Of a DNA stretch of 17,894 bases, positions 6,031 through 13,666 are shown piece by piece. The stretch's first letter is position 1. Every line of letters begins with the position of its first letter. Made by a program: the position numbers and the translations under genes. The stretch is taken from contig UQWQ01000042.1 of the NCBI GenBank assembly GCA_900544755.1, forward strand, positions 1-17,894, in the 5' to 3' direction. Source of the DNA: an uncultured Collinsella sp. (GTDB lineage Bacteria > Actinomycetota > Coriobacteriia > Coriobacteriales > Coriobacteriaceae). The notes below the pieces were generated by a model. It was not told the origin of the DNA. It ran no database searches and worked only from the letters and a program-made list of their open reading frames with translations.

Positions 6031-7830
6031 GTGTCTGAACAGGCGAATTATGGTGTTGCTCATGCGTTTGGCGCGCGGTTGCTCAATTATGCGGATAACG
6101 CAGCTCTGCCGGTTGAAGTGCACGACTTTTCTGATGCAATCAATTGGTGTTTACTCGTCGATAAGACTATGTTTATTGCCGATATATTGGACAGCGAAGC
6201 ACCTGTTGCGCTTTGTTGTCGGCCCAAGGGTTTTGGCAAGAGCATGAATCTATCGATGCTCAAATGCTATTTGGAACGATCTGATCACCGACGGCCGGAT
6301 CGAAGCCCGTTCGTCGGCACCCAGATTTGGCAGGCGGGCGGTGGTCGCTTTCGTGATGAGTACGCGTGCTATCCCGTCATCTTGCTCGATTTTTCTGCTG
6401 CCGCTGCGAGGCGCGACGCCGATGCTGCGGCGGCTATTCGCAGCGCTGTCGCGAACGAGTGCGCCCGATTGCTGCCGCTGCTTGCCGCACCTGATCTGTC
6501 AAGACGTGAGGTCCGTCTTATCGAGAGGGCGGCGCGTGGGGTGGCCAGCGATAAGGAGATCGATGCGGCGCTTGGCGTGCTTATCAAGCTGCTCCAGGCA
6601 GCTTTCGATGAGCAGGTTGTTCTTCTGATCGACGACTACGACGCGGTATGTCCAAAGCGTTTGGACGCTAAGGACGACGGTGGCGTGGATTTCCTAGAGT
6701 CGCTCAGCCGAATGTTGTTCGACACCATTGCCGATGCCGGCGACTCGTTGCGATTGACGTGTCTGATGTGCGAACGCCCCGGTCATGCCGAGTTTGCGTT
6801 GTCCCAACGTGGGGTTTCCTATCGGTCGGCGACAGCGTTGTCGAGTTGGTGTGATCGATGGTTCGGTTTTTCGGACGACGAAGTCCAAGTGCTGTTGGAT
6901 TGCATCGGTCGCAACGGCTGTCTGGATGACGCGCGTGAGTGGCTCGAGGGCTATCTGTTTGGTGGTTTTTATTGCTCGAGCCCGGAGCGCGTGGTGGACT
7001 ACGCACATCGCGATTGCGTCGCGCCCGTTCGGGCGGATCTGTATGGTTACGCCGACCGTCTGGGCGCATGCGTCGGCGACTGGAATCTCATTCGCCTGTC
7101 CACATTGTTCGATTTGGTTGAGCCGCATGGGTTTATTGAGGCGCCGGTGCATATGCATGCCGAGGAGGTCGATGCCGCCAAGCCCGAAGATATCTGGACT
7201 GCGCTGTATCTGTCTGGATTCCTTGCGACGGATATGACGGGGCATTCGGAGGACGGCGCGTGCCTTCGTTCCCTGCGTCTGCCTAATAACGAAGTGCGTC
7301 AGGCGCTTCGTCTTGTAATTCTGGAATGGTTTGAGTGCGCCGTTGAGGACGTTGGAGTTATCGACTCGTTCCATGACGGGCTGTGCCGAGGAGACGAGGA
7401 CACTGTAAAGCAAGCTTTGAGCTGTGCTATCGGCGATCTGGGCATCGATGTGGGCCAATCAGATGTGCCGACAGCCTATCATCTGGCGCTTCAGGGGCTC
7501 TGCTTTGGACTGCCCGGCTATTGCAATCCCAGCTCCAAGCGAAGTGGCGTCTCGGATCGCTGGGATATCCAGGTGATTCCCACCGGTCGGGTGTTTGACG
7601 TGGCTGACACGCTCGGCATGCTCGATGAGCGACCGCTCATTACGGTCAACATGTTGTACGACCCTGGCGTCGATGCCCTGGGCCTGGAACTGTTGGCGGT
7701 TCAGGCGCTGCTCGACATAGAGCGCGACGGCATCGACGAAATCCGTGTACCACGCCCCGGCGTGGGTCGCATGCGCTGGGGGTTCGGTTTTGATGGGCAG
7801 CATGTGGCTACGGTGTGCCAGCGGCTTTAA
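6031..7830 (+). CDS. AAA-ATPase-like protein with degenerate PD-(D/E)XK C-terminal domain
   Basis: The 599-aa protein matches the AAA-ATPase_like plus PDDEXK_9 two-domain family that is widely expanded in gut bacteria. It has CLLVDKTMFIADILDS (40-55), a Walker A-like RPKGFGKSMNLSML (64-77), and Walker B VVLLIDDYDAV (196-206). The usual family motif is IDEYD, so the presumed catalytic glutamate is an aspartate here. Near the C-terminus SDRWDIQVIP keeps the first nuclease Asp (about 512). The expected E-x-K strand is replaced by LITVNMLYD (about 536-544). The family's ending (MRWGFGFDGQHV) is present. I chose GTG 6031 because GAGGGAGAG precedes it and the promoter lies upstream. The function of the family is not established. 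Here the nuclease is probably inactive, leaving a binding or regulatory role, or a gene drifting toward loss. Confidence 0.8.
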   Translation: MSEQANYGVAHAFGARLLNYADNAALPVEVHDFSDAINWCLLVDKTMFIADILDSEAPVALCCRPKGFGKSMNLSMLKCYLERSDHRRPDRSPFVGTQIWQAGGGRFRDEYACYPVILLDFSAAAARRDADAAAAIRSAVANECARLLPLLAAPDLSRREVRLIERAARGVASDKEIDAALGVLIKLLQAAFDEQVVLLIDDYDAVCPKRLDAKDDGGVDFLESLSRMLFDTIADAGDSLRLTCLMCERPGHAEFALSQRGVSYRSATALSSWCDRWFGFSDDEVQVLLDCIGRNGCLDDAREWLEGYLFGGFYCSSPERVVDYAHRDCVAPVRADLYGYADRLGACVGDWNLIRLSTLFDLVEPHGFIEAPVHMHAEEVDAAKPEDIWTALYLSGFLATDMTGHSEDGACLRSLRLPNNEVRQALRLVILEWFECAVEDVGVIDSFHDGLCRGDEDTVKQALSCAIGDLGIDVGQSDVPTAYHLALQGLCFGLPGYCNPSSKRSGVSDRWDIQVIPTGRVFDVADTLGMLDERPLITVNMLYDPGVDALGLELLAVQALLDIERDGIDEIRVPRPGVGRMRWGFGFDGQHVATVCQRL

Positions 7831-7854
7831 GCGCCAAGGTGTTTCCGGCTTCCG

Positions 7855-8874
7855 TTACTCGGCGTCCTTCAGGGGCGGCATGGGTTTCCAGTTGGGATCC
7901 TTAACGATCTTGCGGGCGTCCTTCATGCCACGGCGCAGCGCCGGAATGCCGGTCTTAAAGCATTTGTCGACTGCTGCCAGACGAATGAACTCCTTACAGA
8001 AGGTCGCGGCATTGCCCAGACGGAACAGCACGGGGTGGTAGTCGCCGTAGATCTGCATGTAGCGTGCCAGATAACCGCGGTTGCGCATGATGTAATAGCG
8101 GTTGGTGTCGCTCGTGGAGTTGAGCTGTCGTTTGCCGGCGATATCCCAGTTGGAGACGGCGCGGGCGCGCTTGAGCACCACGTCGGCAACCACGGCGGCG
8201 GGGAAGTGCTGGCTGGCCACGTAGCCGTAGCAGGCATCGTCGCCGTAGATAAAGAAGCGCGCGTCGGGCAGGCCAATCTTGTCGACCACGCGGCGCGAGA
8301 ACATGCCGCCCTCAAAGCACAGTTGGTTCATGGCGCGGTAGCCCTCGGGTCCCAGGTCCCACTTGGCGATGGGGTTGGGAATGCCGAGCGAAAGGATGAG
8401 CTGGTACTGCCAAAAGAAGGCACCGCCGTCAAAGTCCAGGCGCGAACCCTGGATGACATCGTAGCGGTCGGTCCACTTGGCAAGACGCTCGATGCCTTCG
8501 GGGATGACGAGCACGTCGTCGTCCATCACCCAGAACCACTGGGCCCCCAGATCGTAGGCGCATTTAGTGCCGGCGGAGAAGCCGCCCGCACCGCCGCCGT
8601 TTTCGAGCTGCGGGGCGTAGATGACACGGTCGGTGCCGCCCTGCGCGTCGGGCTGCTCGGTGTCGATGCCCCACAGGTTGGCCAGGCGCTCGTTAAATGC
8701 GGTGCACATGGCCTCGGTCTCGCGCGAATTCTCGTTATCGACAATCACGATGCGCCAGGGCGTTGCCGTGAGCTCGGTCATGGAGTCGAACAAGTTGGCC
8801 AAGAGCTCCTGGCGTTTGTACGTAACGACAACGATGGCGAGCTTGTCGATGGGGGCGGGAAGGGCGGAAGTCAT
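7855..8874 (-). CDS. GT2-family glycosyltransferase, GlfT2 (galactofuranosyltransferase)-like
   Basis: The 339-aa protein begins MTSALPAPIDKLAIVVVTYK, the GT-A nucleotide-sugar-binding start. It carries ENGGGAGGFSAG (91-102), characteristic of GlfT2-like enzymes, the metal-binding WVMDDDVL with Asp118-120, and FFIYGDDACYGY (Asp212-Asp213), where the catalytic acidic pair sits in this group. No membrane segment is evident, so it probably acts at the inner face of the membrane adding sugar residues to a surface glycan. The true sugar donor is unknown. The ATG at 8874 has AAAGGA 11-12 bases upstream; an in-frame ATG at 8937 lies inside the palindrome described separately and is less likely. It converges on the AAA-ATPase gene with only 24 bases between them. 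Confidence 0.85.
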   Translation of the reverse strand: MTSALPAPIDKLAIVVVTYKRQELLANLFDSMTELTATPWRIVIVDNENSRETEAMCTAFNERLANLWGIDTEQPDAQGGTDRVIYAPQLENGGGAGGFSAGTKCAYDLGAQWFWVMDDDVLVIPEGIERLAKWTDRYDVIQGSRLDFDGGAFFWQYQLILSLGIPNPIAKWDLGPEGYRAMNQLCFEGGMFSRRVVDKIGLPDARFFIYGDDACYGYVASQHFPAAVVADVVLKRARAVSNWDIAGKRQLNSTSDTNRYYIMRNRGYLARYMQIYGDYHPVLFRLGNAATFCKEFIRLAAVDKCFKTGIPALRRGMKDARKIVKDPNWKPMPPLKDAE

Positions 8875-8928
8875 GAACGAGAATATCCTTTCGCGTGGGC
8901 AGCGTATCGGCCCTGCGGAATAAACAAT

Positions 8929-8954
8929 GTGTCCCATGGGACACGACTATTGTA
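8929..8954 (-). promoter_or_regulatory. 16-bp perfect palindrome with adjacent -10 box, glycosyltransferase promoter region
   Basis: GTGTCCCATGGGACAC (8929-8944) is a perfect 16-base palindrome. On the minus strand TACAAT (8949-8954) lies just upstream of it, so transcription toward the glycosyltransferase would start within the palindrome. That is a classic place for a repressor. No matching -35 was found. The half-site GGGACA is the same hexamer seen upstream of the Rrf2 gene. Confidence 0.5.
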
Positions 8955-9105
8955 AGCGTAGGCGGGCGGGTAATGTTCCGCTAATCACCAAGAACGTTTG
9001 CTACAAGCCTTGTCGACGTGCGGGCGTGGCGAGGTTGCACGCGCATATTGTGGTATTACATAGGTGCCGATTCCTGTGGACGCGATCTTTGTGTTTGGAT
9101 GCCCT

Positions 9106-10464
9106 GTGAATAAAACTCGTTTAACCTCCTTTGCAGATAGCCTTCCCTTCAAGGTCATGTTTCTGTTTTTGGTTCTTCAGGTCGCATTTGTCCTGAGCAA
9201 TACCGCGGCGAATTGCCTGCCGAGGCCCGTTATCGAGTCGCATGCGCAGGGTTCGGAGTCCTCGGCCCTGTTGTCTGACATGTATGTCTACGACCACCGT
9301 GTTGCAGCTGGCCCTGTTTGCTTTGATAACAATCGCTTTATCATTGAAGTCGCACGGCAAAAGGACCAAGGTTCTCCGTTTAAGACGATGGCTGTTGCCG
9401 AGATTGATGACGTTACGAAAGCCGGCGAGATTACGCATCAGCAGTACTACCGGTATTGGCATGGATGGCAGCTACTTACGAATGTCTGCCTGTTTATTGG
9501 CGGTATCGATGTTGTCATGGTGCCCGCGGCTGCCCTGGCGATTGCCGGCTCCGCTTGCGCTTACGTTGCCTTGCGGAAGCGGTTTTCAATGTCAGTGACG
9601 TTGGGTTTCCTTGCAATCCTGTTGTTCTCGACCAATCTGTTTTTCAATTATATCGGTGATCTACTGCTGTGCATCTCGTTCTTTGTGGCGCTCATCATGA
9701 TGTCTTGCATGTCTTGCATGTCTTGCATGAGCCTTCGTTTGAGTTCTGCATCGAGTGAGCGTGCGTTCACGAGCCGCCTTGTCCTGTGGTCCATAGCGAC
9801 CGGCGCGGCATTTTCGTTTTTGGACTTCCTTACGATTCCTGCCGCAGTTGTCGCCCTGCATTGTTTTTTCGCCTTCATTGCGCTCCCCGAGGGTGAGCGC
9901 CCCAAGCGCTGCGTCGTCACGATGCTGCAGGCGCTCTTTGGGTTTGGGCTTTCGTTTGTGTTTACCTGGGCGATGAAATGGGTTGTCGCGGCATTTGTGC
10001 TGGGCTGGGACGAGGTCTTTTCGAACGTTCTGGGCGAGATGGGCCTTTGGTCTGCGCACGGGGCGTCGTCGCTGTTGCCCCAAGCTGACTGGCCTCAGAT
10101 TTTGAAGGAGTTTTATTGCATGAGCCCGCAGCTGTTCGCCATCTGCTCAACAGCTGGTTATGCGATGATCTCGAACGTCGTTTGTCTTGTTTCGTTTGCT
10201 GTCGTATTGGCGGTTTGGATTGCCGTTCTCGTTTGCTCGGTACGGGGCGGAGCGCAAGACGGTCGTCGCTGCAAGGCGTTGATCCAGTCGCTGCTCATGG
10301 TATTGCCTCTGGCTGTTGTTCTGGGTTATTTCGTTGTTATGCATGACCATGCGATCGTCCATATTCCGGTATTTGGCTGCAAGAACTGGGCGATTATCTT
10401 TGCGATGTTATTTGCTTCGGGTGTTAGCGCGCTTCGTGGCCTGCAGGGTCAGAAGGACGTCTAG
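9106..10464 (+). CDS. Polytopic membrane protein, GT-C-like, probably in surface glycan synthesis
   Basis: The 452-aa protein has about ten hydrophobic segments. The first (VMFLFLVLQVAFVLSN) follows a short basic N-terminus. An external loop of roughly 100 residues comes next, then YYRYWHGWQLLTNVCLFIG and the remaining helices. One large extracytoplasmic loop after TM1 followed by many helices resembles GT-C glycosyltransferases and related uncharacterised surface-glycan proteins. The loop-end motif YRYWHGWQ and SFLDFLTIPA look like conserved features, but I cannot name the family. The start is uncertain: GTG 9106 puts a Lys/Arg-bearing segment before TM1, while GTG 9064 would add 14 residues and lacks a ribosome site. 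A weak promoter (TTGCAC 9035-9040, TACATA 9057-9062) also favours the later start. The gene converges on the acyltransferase gene, their stop codons sharing CTAG. Confidence 0.7.
   Translation: MNKTRLTSFADSLPFKVMFLFLVLQVAFVLSNTAANCLPRPVIESHAQGSESSALLSDMYVYDHRVAAGPVCFDNNRFIIEVARQKDQGSPFKTMAVAEIDDVTKAGEITHQQYYRYWHGWQLLTNVCLFIGGIDVVMVPAAALAIAGSACAYVALRKRFSMSVTLGFLAILLFSTNLFFNYIGDLLLCISFFVALIMMSCMSCMSCMSLRLSSASSERAFTSRLVLWSIATGAAFSFLDFLTIPAAVVALHCFFAFIALPEGERPKRCVVTMLQALFGFGLSFVFTWAMKWVVAAFVLGWDEVFSNVLGEMGLWSAHGASSLLPQADWPQILKEFYCMSPQLFAICSTAGYAMISNVVCLVSFAVVLAVWIAVLVCSVRGGAQDGRRCKALIQSLLMVLPLAVVLGYFVVMHDHAIVHIPVFGCKNWAIIFAMLFASGVSALRGLQGQKDV
9700..9729 (+). repeat. In-frame 9-base tandem repeat (ATGTCTTGC x3 plus ATG)
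   Basis: Three exact copies of ATGTCTTGC occur at 9700-9708, 9709-9717 and 9718-9726, followed by ATG. They encode Met-Ser-Cys three times at the cytoplasm-membrane edge of a transmembrane helix. Because the unit is 9 bases, slippage would add or remove three residues without shifting the frame. Confidence 0.9.
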
Positions 10465-11606
10465 CTGTTCATATGGGCCTTGATGGCCTCGACTACGGCT
10501 CTGCGTACGATATCCATGAGGAGCAGGGCAAGCGCGAGGCAAAGGCTCATAAGGATTCCGAGCAAAATGGCGCCGGCTGGATGAGGCTCTCCCGTTTGGA
10601 TGCCTGTCGCCATGGTGTAGATTGCTTTGTCAAAGATGGGTCGCCAGACATTGCAGGTAAACGACTGTACGGCGTAGAAAGCGAGCGTTCCTGCGGCGAG
10701 GGACATGATTGTCTTGTCTGCAGCTGGGACTTCGTGGCGCGGCTGATGGAGCGCTGCGGCGGCAACGGATGCGGCGGCCAAGATAAAGGATATGACGGAA
10801 GTGGACTTGTAGGAGAGCTTCCAGAGCGCGTCGTACTGGCTATTTGCCGATAGCAGAAGCTCGAGCGCGATGGTGGCGGCAACGAGTCCGATTAGCGCGA
10901 TCTCGGATTTTTGAGCGCCGGATGCGTTGCCGTGGTGTTCGAGGACAAAGCGCATTTCTCCAGCCGCAATAAACGCGACCAGGTAGGTAACAGCGCTCAT
11001 GAGCTTGCGCCATAAAACGACACCGGCAACTTCGTTTGCCGTCGCCGCGATGTAGCAGTTGATTCCAAATGTTGCGAACACTAGAAGTGCTACGACAAAC
11101 GGGGCCCTTTTGCTGCCGATTCGCTGCCTTGCCAGCGCAATCATCGGTACAAGCAATACGGAGGCGGCGTAGACCCAGATAAACTCGATGCCCAACGTAA
11201 GCCAGCCAATCTCGTGCAGCGAGATTTCGGGTAGGGGATAGACGTACATTGAAACAAACAGGCACGCGGTGCAATAAAAGAGCGTGGGTAAGACGATTTT
11301 CTTTAACCGTGTAAACGATTTATAAACGAGGCACTGCGCGGAAGACCCGTTTTGAAGGGCGCGTACCGCCGAGGGAATAAGGAAGTACCCCGAGATCATA
11401 AAGAAGACCTCGTTGGCCCAACAGCCCAGCAGGTTGATAAAGCCGAGCGCGCCGGAGTAAGGGAAGACAGCGAGCGGCGCGTATTCCGGTAGGCCGGTGC
11501 AGACGGCTTGGAATGTCCACTGAAACGTGTGGAATATGGCAATCCCAGCGACCGCGATTAAGCGTAGCGCTTCGATGGAGGTATTTCTGCTTGCTTTTCT
11601 GCCCAT
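10461..11606 (-). CDS. Acyltransferase-3 family membrane protein (OafA-like O-acyltransferase)
   Basis: The 381-aa integral membrane protein begins MGRKASRNTSIEALRLIAVA and contains Arg15-X10-His26, the conserved catalytic spacing of acyltransferase-3 proteins. ANEVFFMISGYFLIPSA follows, another family hallmark, and then about nine to ten hydrophobic helices. Members of this family acetylate or otherwise acylate sugars of surface polysaccharides, or sometimes small molecules. The ATG at 11606 starts 4 bases after the stop of the upstream GT2 gene, implying an operon. An earlier in-frame start at 11642 would overlap that gene by 32 bases. The ribosome site (GGAAAA) is weak, consistent with translational coupling. 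No periplasmic SGNH domain is fused. The substrate is unknown, but the pairing with a glycosyltransferase suggests glycan O-acylation. Confidence 0.87.
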   Translation of the reverse strand: MGRKASRNTSIEALRLIAVAGIAIFHTFQWTFQAVCTGLPEYAPLAVFPYSGALGFINLLGCWANEVFFMISGYFLIPSAVRALQNGSSAQCLVYKSFTRLKKIVLPTLFYCTACLFVSMYVYPLPEISLHEIGWLTLGIEFIWVYAASVLLVPMIALARQRIGSKRAPFVVALLVFATFGINCYIAATANEVAGVVLWRKLMSAVTYLVAFIAAGEMRFVLEHHGNASGAQKSEIALIGLVAATIALELLLSANSQYDALWKLSYKSTSVISFILAAASVAAAALHQPRHEVPAADKTIMSLAAGTLAFYAVQSFTCNVWRPIFDKAIYTMATGIQTGEPHPAGAILLGILMSLCLALALLLMDIVRRAVVEAIKAHMNS

Positions 11607-11610
11607 CAGA

Positions 11611-12711
11611 CTATTTTCCAGTGCGCGCGTTGTATGAACCAAAGTGCGATGTAATCATTTTTAGAGTTTGCTTGGGCCCCTTGTTCCATACGTTATACAA
11701 GCCCTCGCCCACAAGGTCCTTGGCGTATGCGCAGTAGCTGATTTTAGGATTGGCGATGCCCATATACTCGGCATAGAGCTTTTTGGCCGCGGGGGTAACG
11801 CGAGGATTGGCAAATACCAGCTCTTGCGGCATGCGTTCGAACATCCTGTGGATCGCCCGCTCGATTTCGGGGTGCCCCTCAATTCCGGTGTGCTCAATCA
11901 TGATGCCCATATAGGTGAAGCCGCGTGTGATTTGCGGTGTCCAGACGGCGGAGTCGGTGACGTTGAGCCGCTCAAGAATATCGACCATGTCGTTCCAGCG
12001 ATTAAACGGCATCAAGGGGTCACGCTTTGCCAGGGCGGCCGCCTTTTCGGGTGTTTCCTCGCGGTAGCAATAATACGGCTTGGGCCAGTAAGCGATGGCC
12101 TTTGCCTGGCATAGCGTTTCGACGAGGAATGGATTATCGGCCCAACCTGCACCGGGGATTTCCTTAAACCAGATATTGTTTTGCATCAGGAAGTCGCGAC
12201 GATAGATTGCCGACCAAATGGACGGATGGTGAGCCAGCAGGTGTGGAGCGTCGTGAATGGTGAATGGTTGCCGAGACGGTTTGATGCGACCACGATATGC
12301 GCAATGTAGTTTGACCTCTTGGGGGGTATCGGGGTTGCGAATGATCCAATACGGGGTCTCGATAATGTCGAGCTTGTTCGGATCGCCAAATTCGCGCTTG
12401 GCAAAGGAAAGCATGTCGGAGTACATTCCGGGCTCGATCCAGTCATCGGGCTCGAGGATGGCAATCCAGTCGCCCTTTGCCTCGCGAACGCCCAGATTGC
12501 AGGTTGCGCCGTAACCCTGGTTTGCCTTATTGATCACTCGAACGCGTGAGTCGCGCGCAGCGAAATCTTGCATAATGGCGAGCGAGTTGTCGGTGGATCC
12601 GTCGTTGATGGCGAGGATTTCCAGTTCGATTTTGTTTTCGTTTAATAGGCTGCCTATAGCCTGAGAAAGATACGGCTCGGCATTGTAAGTAGGCACGATT
12701 ACGGTCAGCAT
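11611..12711 (-). CDS. GT2-family (GT-A fold) glycosyltransferase
   Basis: The 366-aa protein starts MLTVIVPTYNAEPYLSQAIG, the classic GT2 opening. It continues with AINDGSTDNS (nucleotide-binding Asp37), NKANQGYGATCNLGVREAKG (62-81), and the metal-binding ILEPDDWIEPGMY (about 85-97, Asp89-Asp90). The C-terminal half is soluble and not diagnostic. It probably transfers a sugar onto a lipid-linked or growing surface glycan in the cytoplasm. The ATG at 12711 has AGAGAAAG about 9 bases upstream and a good TATAAT -10 at 12742-12747 on its strand. The acyltransferase gene follows immediately. Donor and acceptor sugars cannot be read from the sequence. Confidence 0.9.
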   Translation of the reverse strand: MLTVIVPTYNAEPYLSQAIGSLLNENKIELEILAINDGSTDNSLAIMQDFAARDSRVRVINKANQGYGATCNLGVREAKGDWIAILEPDDWIEPGMYSDMLSFAKREFGDPNKLDIIETPYWIIRNPDTPQEVKLHCAYRGRIKPSRQPFTIHDAPHLLAHHPSIWSAIYRRDFLMQNNIWFKEIPGAGWADNPFLVETLCQAKAIAYWPKPYYCYREETPEKAAALAKRDPLMPFNRWNDMVDILERLNVTDSAVWTPQITRGFTYMGIMIEHTGIEGHPEIERAIHRMFERMPQELVFANPRVTPAAKKLYAEYMGIANPKISYCAYAKDLVGEGLYNVWNKGPKQTLKMITSHFGSYNARTGK

Positions 12712-12741
12712 TCAAACACTTTCTCTAGGCGATTTGGAAGA

Positions 12742-12770
12742 ATTATAGCCTATTACAACGCAACGATTTC
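12742..12770 (-). promoter_or_regulatory. Candidate promoter of the GT2-acyltransferase operon
   Basis: On the minus strand a perfect TATAAT (12742-12747) lies 31 bases before the start codon, a normal leader position. With a 17-base spacer the -35 is GAAATC (12765-12770), a poor match that falls inside operator site 1. A bound protein would therefore compete with, or assist, RNA polymerase here. Confidence 0.5.
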
Positions 12771-12834
12771 AGTTGCATCCGCCATGAAGAAACTAAAACC
12801 GTTGCAAATGAGCGAAAGCAACTAAAATAGTTGC
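12760..12834 (+). promoter_or_regulatory. Array of three 17-bp operator-like sites at 29-bp pitch
   Basis: Site 3, GCAACTAAAATAGTTGC (12818-12834), is a perfect palindrome apart from its 3-base centre. Site 1 (12760-12776), read on the minus strand, is GCAACTGAAATCGTTGC, 15 of 17 identical to site 3. Site 2 (12789-12805) is GAAACTAAAACCGTTGC, 14 of 17 identical. Their starts are exactly 29 bases apart. Site 3 fits precisely into a 17-base spacer ending at the satD TATAAT; site 1 overlaps the -35 of the divergent operon. The shared outer halves GCAAC and GTTGC are what a dimeric helix-turn-helix protein would read. The SatD-family protein encoded next is the best candidate binder, which is inference. 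Confidence 0.75.
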
Positions 12835-12840
12835 TATAAT
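12812..12840 (+). promoter_or_regulatory. Promoter of the satD-DUF3307 operon
   Basis: A perfect TATAAT lies at 12835-12840. At 17-base spacing the -35 position reads GCGAAA (12812-12817), which is poor, and the spacer is exactly operator site 3. Transcription would begin near 12847. This excludes the ATG at 12845 as the start codon and supports the ATG at 12863. Confidence 0.65.
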
Positions 12841-12862
12841 CGCCATGAGGAAAGGAAGCCTG

Positions 12863-13666
12863 ATGAACAATAGATATTCGGCCCTCATGGTCGACATGAG
12901 GCATTCGAGATGTCTTTCGGACAGTAGGAGGCAAAGCGCGCAGGAGGATCTTGCGGACGCAATGGACTGCGCAAACGAGCTCGAAATGCCGCTTATGTTT
13001 AGTGCGGGCGATGAATTGCAGGGCCTATTTCGTAGTACGGCTGGCGCTTTCTTGGCATACAGATTTATCAAGATACTCGTCCAGACGGTTGATCTTAGGG
13101 GCGGTATCGGAGTTGGAGAATGGAAAACTCGGATGCAGTCTGCATTGTCGACGGAGCAAGACGGGTCGGCATACCATCGTGCACGCAGAGCAATTGCTGC
13201 GTCCGAAAAAGATAAGTACAGTAATTTGAAGATCATTGATGCTTCGGGTGTTTCGCGTGAGAAAGAGCTATGCGCGGCGGGCTGTCTGGAAATAATCGAT
13301 CGCAGAAACGAGTCGCAGCGTAATTACTGCGAGGTTGTTGAGTTACTGCGGCCGCTAATGCTGCACGAGGGCACAGACTCGACTTTGAGCAAAAGGTATA
13401 CTGAGCTCTTCGAAACACGTATAGGCAAAAAGTATGGCGCTAAAAGCAATCCGGTTGATTGCGCGCCAGTGGCGTTGGGCAGCTCGCTCAACCTCAACGT
13501 AGATAGCATCAGGGCTAGTCATGTAGGGCTTGCGGGACAAATGGGCGTTGCGATGGGGAAGACGAGGCAGGGGCTCGAGAAAAGCCTTAGACTCGCGAAT
13601 GTTGTAAGAGAAAGAGAGCTGGCTGCTTTCGCTGTTCATTTCCTTAATGAAGTGGAGCCGTCATGA
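12863..13666 (+). CDS. SatD-family protein with C-terminal helix-turn-helix-like segment
   Basis: The 267-aa protein matches the SatD pattern. It has ALMVDMRHSR near the start (Asp11, Ser15), SAGDELQG (47-54), LRGGIGVGEWKT (78-89) and DGSAYHRARRAI (100-111). The GDE(L/F)QG and GIGxGE strands look like the palm/ferredoxin-like fold of nucleotide cyclases and GGDEF domains; this is structural inference. The region at 219-246 (VGLAGQMGVAMGKTRQGLEK and onward) has the layout of a DNA-binding helix-turn-helix. I therefore suspect an autoregulator that binds the three upstream sites. ATG 12863 was chosen because AAGGAAG precedes it and the promoter lies just upstream; ATG 12845 would be at the transcription start. 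It overlaps the DUF3307 gene by 4 bases (ATGA). The biochemical role of SatD is not established. Confidence 0.8.
   Translation: MNNRYSALMVDMRHSRCLSDSRRQSAQEDLADAMDCANELEMPLMFSAGDELQGLFRSTAGAFLAYRFIKILVQTVDLRGGIGVGEWKTRMQSALSTEQDGSAYHRARRAIAASEKDKYSNLKIIDASGVSREKELCAAGCLEIIDRRNESQRNYCEVVELLRPLMLHEGTDSTLSKRYTELFETRIGKKYGAKSNPVDCAPVALGSSLNLNVDSIRASHVGLAGQMGVAMGKTRQGLEKSLRLANVVRERELAAFAVHFLNEVEPS

Noticed and set aside
8035..8955. Plus-strand open frame of 306 codons
   Set aside because: Antisense shadow of the GlfT2-like glycosyltransferase.
12760..12834. CRISPR array (three repeats at constant spacing)
   Set aside because: Units are only 17 bp with 12-bp gaps, are individually palindromic, and lie between two promoters; no cas genes. 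Operator sites explain it better.
12845..12862. Earlier ATG start for satD
   Set aside because: It lies 5 bases after the perfect -10, so it would be at or before the transcription start; ATG 12863 has a proper ribosome site.
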